Shown one piece after another: positions 61,066-64,000 of a DNA stretch of 64,000 nucleotides. The number at the start of each line of letters is the position of its first letter. The stretch's first letter is position 1. The DNA is from Phycisphaeraceae bacterium (lineage in GTDB: Bacteria > Planctomycetota > Phycisphaerae > Phycisphaerales > UBA1924), in the NCBI GenBank assembly GCA_019636795.1, contig JAHBWW010000003.1, positions 124,001 through 188,000 of the forward strand. Direction: 5' to 3'. Under the pieces are notes generated by a model. That model had not been told where the DNA came from. It saw only the letters and a list, made by a program, of their open reading frames with translations, and made no database searches. A program made the translations under genes and the position numbers.

Positions 61066-62934
61066 ATGAGAATTGACGCACTGGTCGCAGCGTGTGGTCT
61101 GCTTGCTATCGCAGGCACAATGAGTCTGGCCGCAAACCCAAACCCGATACCCGCCGGATCCATTGACAACCTCCGCTCGACATTCATGGATGACACGCTT
61201 GTGGTCTATTGGGGCATTGATGCCTCGGTTGCAGCACGTCAGGACATTCTGGACTCTATCGGTGGACAGGTCGTCGCTTCGGGCGCCAACGGTACTGATG
61301 TCATCCGCGTCAGCCATGGACTCGCCGCTGCGCATGCCGTTCTCAATCAGGTGCAGCCCACTGTTATCGTCTCCATTCAAAATACCGATATCTTCCTCGG
61401 CGAGCAGTACGACATCAGCACGTTCGAACTCCAGTCATTGACGATCGTTCCGACCGGGCCTCAGCGCGTGCTCGTGCCTGTCCTGCTCGATGGTGGGCTC
61501 TATACGCTCGAACTCGCCCCGTTCTCGTCGCGAGCACCGAACTTCAAAGTTCTTGTCGATGACGGCAGCGGCCAACTCGTCGAGGTCGATCCTCCCGCTC
61601 CCAAAACATGGCGAGGTCGAGTCGTCGAAATGCCCGGCAGTATGGTTGCTGCTTCGATCGACGGCTCGGCAATGACGGCCTCGATTCTGCTTCACGATAA
61701 CGTTCAGGACGGATGGTTCATCCAGCCCCTCTCCGAAACCCTTACCGGCAATCCCGCCAATGCGCACATCGTCTACCACGGCCTGGCGTCTGTTTCGCAC
61801 GGGCACGAGTGCGGCGGAGCACTCCCTCACGATGGAATGCTCTTCAACCCCATCGAACCAAATCAGAACGCCCTGCGCGGCGGCGGTCATCTCATCGTGG
61901 AAATGGCGTACGACGGCGATTTCCAGTTCTATCAGCAGAACGGCAGCAACCTCAACAACACCATCGCCGACATCGAAAACGTTCAGAACGGCATGATTGT
62001 CGTCTATGAGCGTGACTGCGGCATCACATTCGTCACCACACAGATCATCGTTCGCACATCAAGCGCCGGCAACCCCTATACAACAAGCAACGCAGAACAG
62101 CTCCTCGGTCAGTTCGGCACTCAATGGATTCAGAACCACCAGAGCATTCACCGCGATCTGGCTCACCTCATGACCGGTCGCAACATGGGCGGCGTCCTCG
62201 GAATCGCCTGGCTCCAGGGTGTCTGCAGCATCAGCAACGGCTACGGAGTCAGCCGCTCACGCTTCACCACCAACTTCGCACAGCGCACTGCGCTGACCGC
62301 GCACGAAGTCGGTCACAACCTCAGCGCGCCACACTGCTCTGGAAGCACCTGCCGGATCATGTGCGCCAGCCTCGGCGGCTGCGGCGGGATCGGACTGCCG
62401 AACTTCAGTGTCCCCGAAGCCACCGGCATCACCAACTTCGCCAGCAATCGCTGGTGCATCGACGACGGTTCGCCACCGCCCAATGATCCGCCCACCGTCT
62501 TCATCACCACTCCTCAGGCCAACAGCGTTTACAACGAAGGCAGCCCCGTTTTCTTCTCCGCCCTCGCCTCTGACCCTCAGGATGGAAACGTTGCTGCAAA
62601 CCTCGTCTGGACGTCCAACATTGACGGGGCATTCGGCAACGGCGCGTTCTTCCAGTACACCCTCCTCTCACCTGGCGCACACACCATCACGGCTTCGGTC
62701 ATCGATGCCGGAGGCCTCAGCGGCGAGGATCAGGTCCAACTCACCATCAACGCCGTGAATCCGCCCTGTCCCGCCGATCGCAATGGTGACGGCGAACTCA
62801 ACTTCTTCGATATTCAGCATTTCCTCGACGCCTTCGCCGCCCAGAACCCCTCGGCGGATATGAACGGCGACTCTATGTACAACTTCTTCGACGTTCAGAT
62901 TTATCTCGATCTTTTCAGCCAAGGTTGCCCCTGA
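61066..62934 (+). CDS. Secreted zinc metalloprotease with PKD-like and dockerin-like ends
   Basis: 622 residues. Signal peptide (MRIDALVAACGLLAIAGTMS, then LAAN), a propeptide-like region, and a catalytic domain with LTAHEVGHNLSAPHCSG, the HExxHxxxxxH zinc site of reprolysin/metzincin type, with Ser in place of the usual Gly after the second His; the motif GVSRSRFTTNF and CRIMCASLGGCGGIGLPNFS (Met-turn) follow. Then a PKD/cadherin-like domain (PTVFITTPQANSVYNEGSPV) and a C-terminal double dockerin-like repeat (CPADRNGDGELNFFDIQHFL, NGDSMYNFFDVQIYLDLF, ending GCP) typical of Phycisphaerae. Likely anchored at the cell surface. ATG 61066 has GGAG at -10. Confidence 0.9.
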   Translation: MRIDALVAACGLLAIAGTMSLAANPNPIPAGSIDNLRSTFMDDTLVVYWGIDASVAARQDILDSIGGQVVASGANGTDVIRVSHGLAAAHAVLNQVQPTVIVSIQNTDIFLGEQYDISTFELQSLTIVPTGPQRVLVPVLLDGGLYTLELAPFSSRAPNFKVLVDDGSGQLVEVDPPAPKTWRGRVVEMPGSMVAASIDGSAMTASILLHDNVQDGWFIQPLSETLTGNPANAHIVYHGLASVSHGHECGGALPHDGMLFNPIEPNQNALRGGGHLIVEMAYDGDFQFYQQNGSNLNNTIADIENVQNGMIVVYERDCGITFVTTQIIVRTSSAGNPYTTSNAEQLLGQFGTQWIQNHQSIHRDLAHLMTGRNMGGVLGIAWLQGVCSISNGYGVSRSRFTTNFAQRTALTAHEVGHNLSAPHCSGSTCRIMCASLGGCGGIGLPNFSVPEATGITNFASNRWCIDDGSPPPNDPPTVFITTPQANSVYNEGSPVFFSALASDPQDGNVAANLVWTSNIDGAFGNGAFFQYTLLSPGAHTITASVIDAGGLSGEDQVQLTINAVNPPCPADRNGDGELNFFDIQHFLDAFAAQNPSADMNGDSMYNFFDVQIYLDLFSQGCP

Positions 62935-62949
62935 TTGGAGTTTCATACC

Positions 62950-62972
62950 GGCGGGGGGATTCTTACCCCGCC
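62950..62972. terminator. Hairpin after the first metalloprotease gene
   Basis: GGCGGGG (62950-62956) pairs with CCCCGCC (62966-62972) around a 9-base loop, 16 bases after the stop codon. No T-run follows, so it is a candidate terminator only. Confidence 0.5.
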
Positions 62973-63003
62973 ATCAACAGAGTTCATATACCAACAGGTT
63001 TGG

Positions 63004-63042
63004 ACGTGCTTCGAGTCGGGTCGATGCCCGACTGACGCACGT
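63004..63042 (+). other. Two-part hairpin upstream of the second metalloprotease gene
   Basis: ACGTGC (63004-63009) pairs with GCACGT (63037-63042), and AGTCGGG (63014-63020) with CCCGACT (63027-63033), leaving a small internal bulge and a 6-base loop. It lies 30 bases before the start codon and is followed by TTTAGATTTT, so it is either an attenuator-like terminator or a leader structure. Confidence 0.5.
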
Positions 63043-63072
63043 CCCGCCTGTTTAGATTTTGAGGATGCACGA

Positions 63073-64000
63073 ATGGGAAACATCAGATCGCTAGGAAAGA
63101 TGCTCGCTGCATGCGGCCTTCTTGCCCTGGCCGGTCCCGCAACGCTCGCGGCCGGCCCGGACCCGATTCCACCGAGCACATTCGAACGCCTTCAGTCCAA
63201 TTTCATTGACAACACACTGGTTGTCCATTGGGGCATCGACGCCTCCGACTCGCACCGACTCGCTGTCCTCTCGACCATCGACGGGAGCATCGTTGGAACC
63301 GCAGCGGATGGAGCCCAGGTCGTTCGTGCAGGCGTGGGAGCAGGATTTGCACAAACCCTGCTTGCACAGTTCCCCCCCACAGTCGTGGCAGGTGTCGAAA
63401 GCTCCGACATATTCCTCGGCAACCAACTCGGCCTCAACGCACTTGGCCTTCAGTCGCTGACCATCACCCCGCATACCAACGGGCGCGTGCTGGTGCCTGT
63501 CATTCTCGATGGCGGGCTGTACACCCTCGAACTCGCCCCGTTCTCGTCGCGGGCAGCGAACTTCAAGGTCTTCATCGACGATGGTTCGGGTCAACTTGTT
63601 GAGATCGAGCCCCCGGCCCCGAAGACGTGGCGCGGCCGTGTCATCGAAATGCCCGGCAGCGTCGTCGCGGCATCCATCGATAACGGTCTTTCCGCTTCGA
63701 TTCTCCTTCACGACAATGTGCAGGACGGATGGTTCATTCAGCCGATCACCGACGTGCTCGCGGGCGTCGCGGGCGATGTTCATATCGTCTACCACGGCAA
63801 CGCCGTGCGAGAGATGGATGTGCACTGTGGCGGCGGATTGCTGCCCGACTTGGGCGGCTTCAACCCGATCGATCCGCAGATGGATGGCACGTTCCGCGGC
63901 CCAGGGTTCAAGATCTGCGAAATGGCGTATGACGCCGACTTCCAGTTCTATCAGCAGAACGGCAGCAACACCAACAACACCATCGCCGACATCGAAAACG
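63073..64000 (+). CDS. Secreted metalloprotease, tandem paralogue (N-terminal 309 residues; cut by window edge)
   Basis: Open frame to the window end from ATG 63073 (MGNIRSLGKMLAACGLLALA, signal peptide). It follows the preceding gene residue by residue: IPPSTFERLQSNFIDNTLVV versus the first copy's IPAGSIDNLRSTFMDDTLVV, then VILDGGLYTLELAPFSSRAA, PAPKTWRGRVIEMPGS, ILLHDNVQDGWFIQP and DFQFYQQNGSNTNNTIADIE. Hence the same domain plan (propeptide, metzincin domain, dockerin) is expected outside the window. DNA identity is very high in patches such as GACATCGAAAACG, pointing to a recent duplication or gene conversion. GAGGAT stands 8 bases before the ATG. Confidence 0.9.
   Translation, partial: MGNIRSLGKMLAACGLLALAGPATLAAGPDPIPPSTFERLQSNFIDNTLVVHWGIDASDSHRLAVLSTIDGSIVGTAADGAQVVRAGVGAGFAQTLLAQFPPTVVAGVESSDIFLGNQLGLNALGLQSLTITPHTNGRVLVPVILDGGLYTLELAPFSSRAANFKVFIDDGSGQLVEIEPPAPKTWRGRVIEMPGSVVAASIDNGLSASILLHDNVQDGWFIQPITDVLAGVAGDVHIVYHGNAVREMDVHCGGGLLPDLGGFNPIDPQMDGTFRGPGFKICEMAYDADFQFYQQNGSNTNNTIADIEN

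Overview
The window is high-GC bacterial chromosome. Lineage evidence: secreted proteases ending in a Cys-bounded double dockerin-like repeat (CPADRNGDGELNFFD ... GCP), an anti-sigma-type protein with a prepilin-like H...DG domain, and a large ExbB/ExbD/von Willebrand A operon. Together these suggest a planctomycete, most likely class Phycisphaerae; this is an inference, since no rRNA marker is present.

Layout, core part: 1-6.0 kb holds a SulP anion transporter (partial), a PrsW-type membrane protease and a 1,556-residue hybrid histidine kinase with seven PAS domains. 6.1-10.4 kb holds two ECF sigma factor modules facing away from each other around a DUF4286 gene. 10.4-20.9 kb is a tRNA-binding protein followed by an eight-gene, mostly overlapping minus-strand operon (vWA protein, two signal-peptide proteins, ExbB, two ExbD, two very large repeat proteins) that looks like one proton-motive-force-driven envelope machine. 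21.1-22.6 kb is pyrH-frr with a strong terminator. 22.6-35.4 kb is household and unknown genes: SppA peptidase, zincin, MoxR ATPase, CDGSH Fe-S protein, metallo-beta-lactamase-fold hydrolase, DUF4139 protein, a D-2-hydroxyacid dehydrogenase/Fe-S fusion and two hypotheticals. 35.4-36.2 kb is a 21-bp-period minisatellite. 36.2-44.4 kb encodes a beta-helix-like membrane protein, a Sel1-repeat protein and an AbgT transporter.

Accessory part: 44,465-56,142 is an integrated element of about 11.7 kb. It is inserted exactly in the anticodon loop of a host tRNA-Arg(TCT) gene. The 3' half of that tRNA lies at the left end and the 5' half at the right end; they share only the 7-bp core TTAGAAG, so the host gene is split, and the element carries its own different, intact tRNA-Arg(TCT) directly behind its integrase gene. 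Its gene set is AlpA-like excisionase, primase/helicase replicase, small-terminase-like protein, scaffold-like protein, several unknown small proteins, a C5-cytosine methyltransferase with a NotI-type restriction enzyme, and a tyrosine integrase. There is no portal, large terminase or major capsid gene. This is the layout of a phage satellite (PICI-like), and I consider it the most novel system in the window.

Right flank: 56.4-59.4 kb encodes a LysM/peptidoglycan-binding protein and a HET-C-domain protein with a C-terminal peptidoglycan-binding domain. Then come a secreted endonuclease/exonuclease/phosphatase-family protein and two tandem paralogous secreted zinc metalloproteases; the second runs off the window end.
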